A stretch of DNA of 5,426 nt from JAZGBC01 sp036444495 (GTDB lineage: Bacteria > Pseudomonadota > Alphaproteobacteria > Kiloniellales > J153), in assembly GCA_036444495.1 (NCBI GenBank), contig JAZGBC010000020.1, positions 1 to 5,426 on the forward strand. The letters are read 5' to 3'. Of this stretch, positions 5,356 through 5,426 are shown piece by piece (the stretch's first letter is position 1; each line of letters opens with the position of its first letter). The notes under the pieces were generated by a model. The model made no database searches, was not told where the DNA came from, and worked only from the letters and a program-made list of their open reading frames with translations. Made by a program: the position numbers and the translations under genes.

Positions 5356-5426
5356 CTAGATGCTGCGGTCGCCGAGGCGCTTGCGCAGGGCCTTGGCGTT
5401 GTATCTGGCCCCGGGCAGCAGGGGAA
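5356..5426 (-). CDS. C-terminal end of a minus-strand protein, mostly outside window
   Basis: Read on the minus strand from the window edge, an open frame encodes 22 residues, PLLPGARYNAKALRKRLGDRSI, in parts basic, ending at TAG (5358-5356). Codon choice is strongly GC-ending and the tail looks like a genuine protein C-terminus. It converges on the SleB gene with a 12-bp gap, normal for compact bacterial gene ends. The family cannot be named from so few residues. Confidence 0.55.
   Translation of the reverse strand, partial: PLLPGARYNAKALRKRLGDRSI

Overview
The window comes from a GC-rich bacterial chromosome. Gene style, the families present and the compact, often coupled gene spacing all fit an alphaproteobacterium (Rhodospirillales- or Rhodobacterales-like); this is an inference, since no rRNA or other taxonomic marker is present. 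There is no tRNA, rRNA, CRISPR array, complete insertion sequence or recognisable defence locus. I see no strong candidate for a new multi-gene system; the unusual points are modest and listed in the findings.

Layout, left to right. (1) Positions 1-528 (+) hold the 3' part of a CDP-alcohol phosphatidyltransferase with an intact catalytic signature, of the type fused to nucleotidyltransferases in inositol-phosphate (DIPPS-like) or related polar-head-group synthesis. Its start lies upstream of the window. (2) Positions 529-880 are about 350 bp with no convincing gene and lower GC. (3) Positions 881-1675 (+) encode a pyrroline-5-carboxylate reductase-family oxidoreductase whose active-site loops depart from canonical ProC. 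(4) On the minus strand, a likely transcription unit reads from right to left: a 12-helix MFS transporter (4446-3217), a class I SAM-dependent methyltransferase (3215-2385) whose start lies one base beyond the transporter stop, and, after 70 bp, an exported two-BON-domain protein (2314-1715). The BON gene and the reductase gene converge across a 39-bp gap. (5) Divergent from the transporter, 4618-5343 (+) encodes a membrane-anchored SleB/CwlJ-type cell wall hydrolase. The shared 171-bp upstream region is rich in short inverted repeats. (6) The right edge (5426-5356, -) holds the last 22 codons of another minus-strand gene.

How the genes work together. The transporter and methyltransferase are tightly coupled and probably act on the same or related small molecule (import or export plus methylation). 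The BON protein and the SleB hydrolase both act in the periplasm or envelope, and the CDP-alcohol phosphatidyltransferase is an inner-membrane enzyme, so much of the window is envelope-related. This is a neighbourhood impression and does not demonstrate a single pathway.
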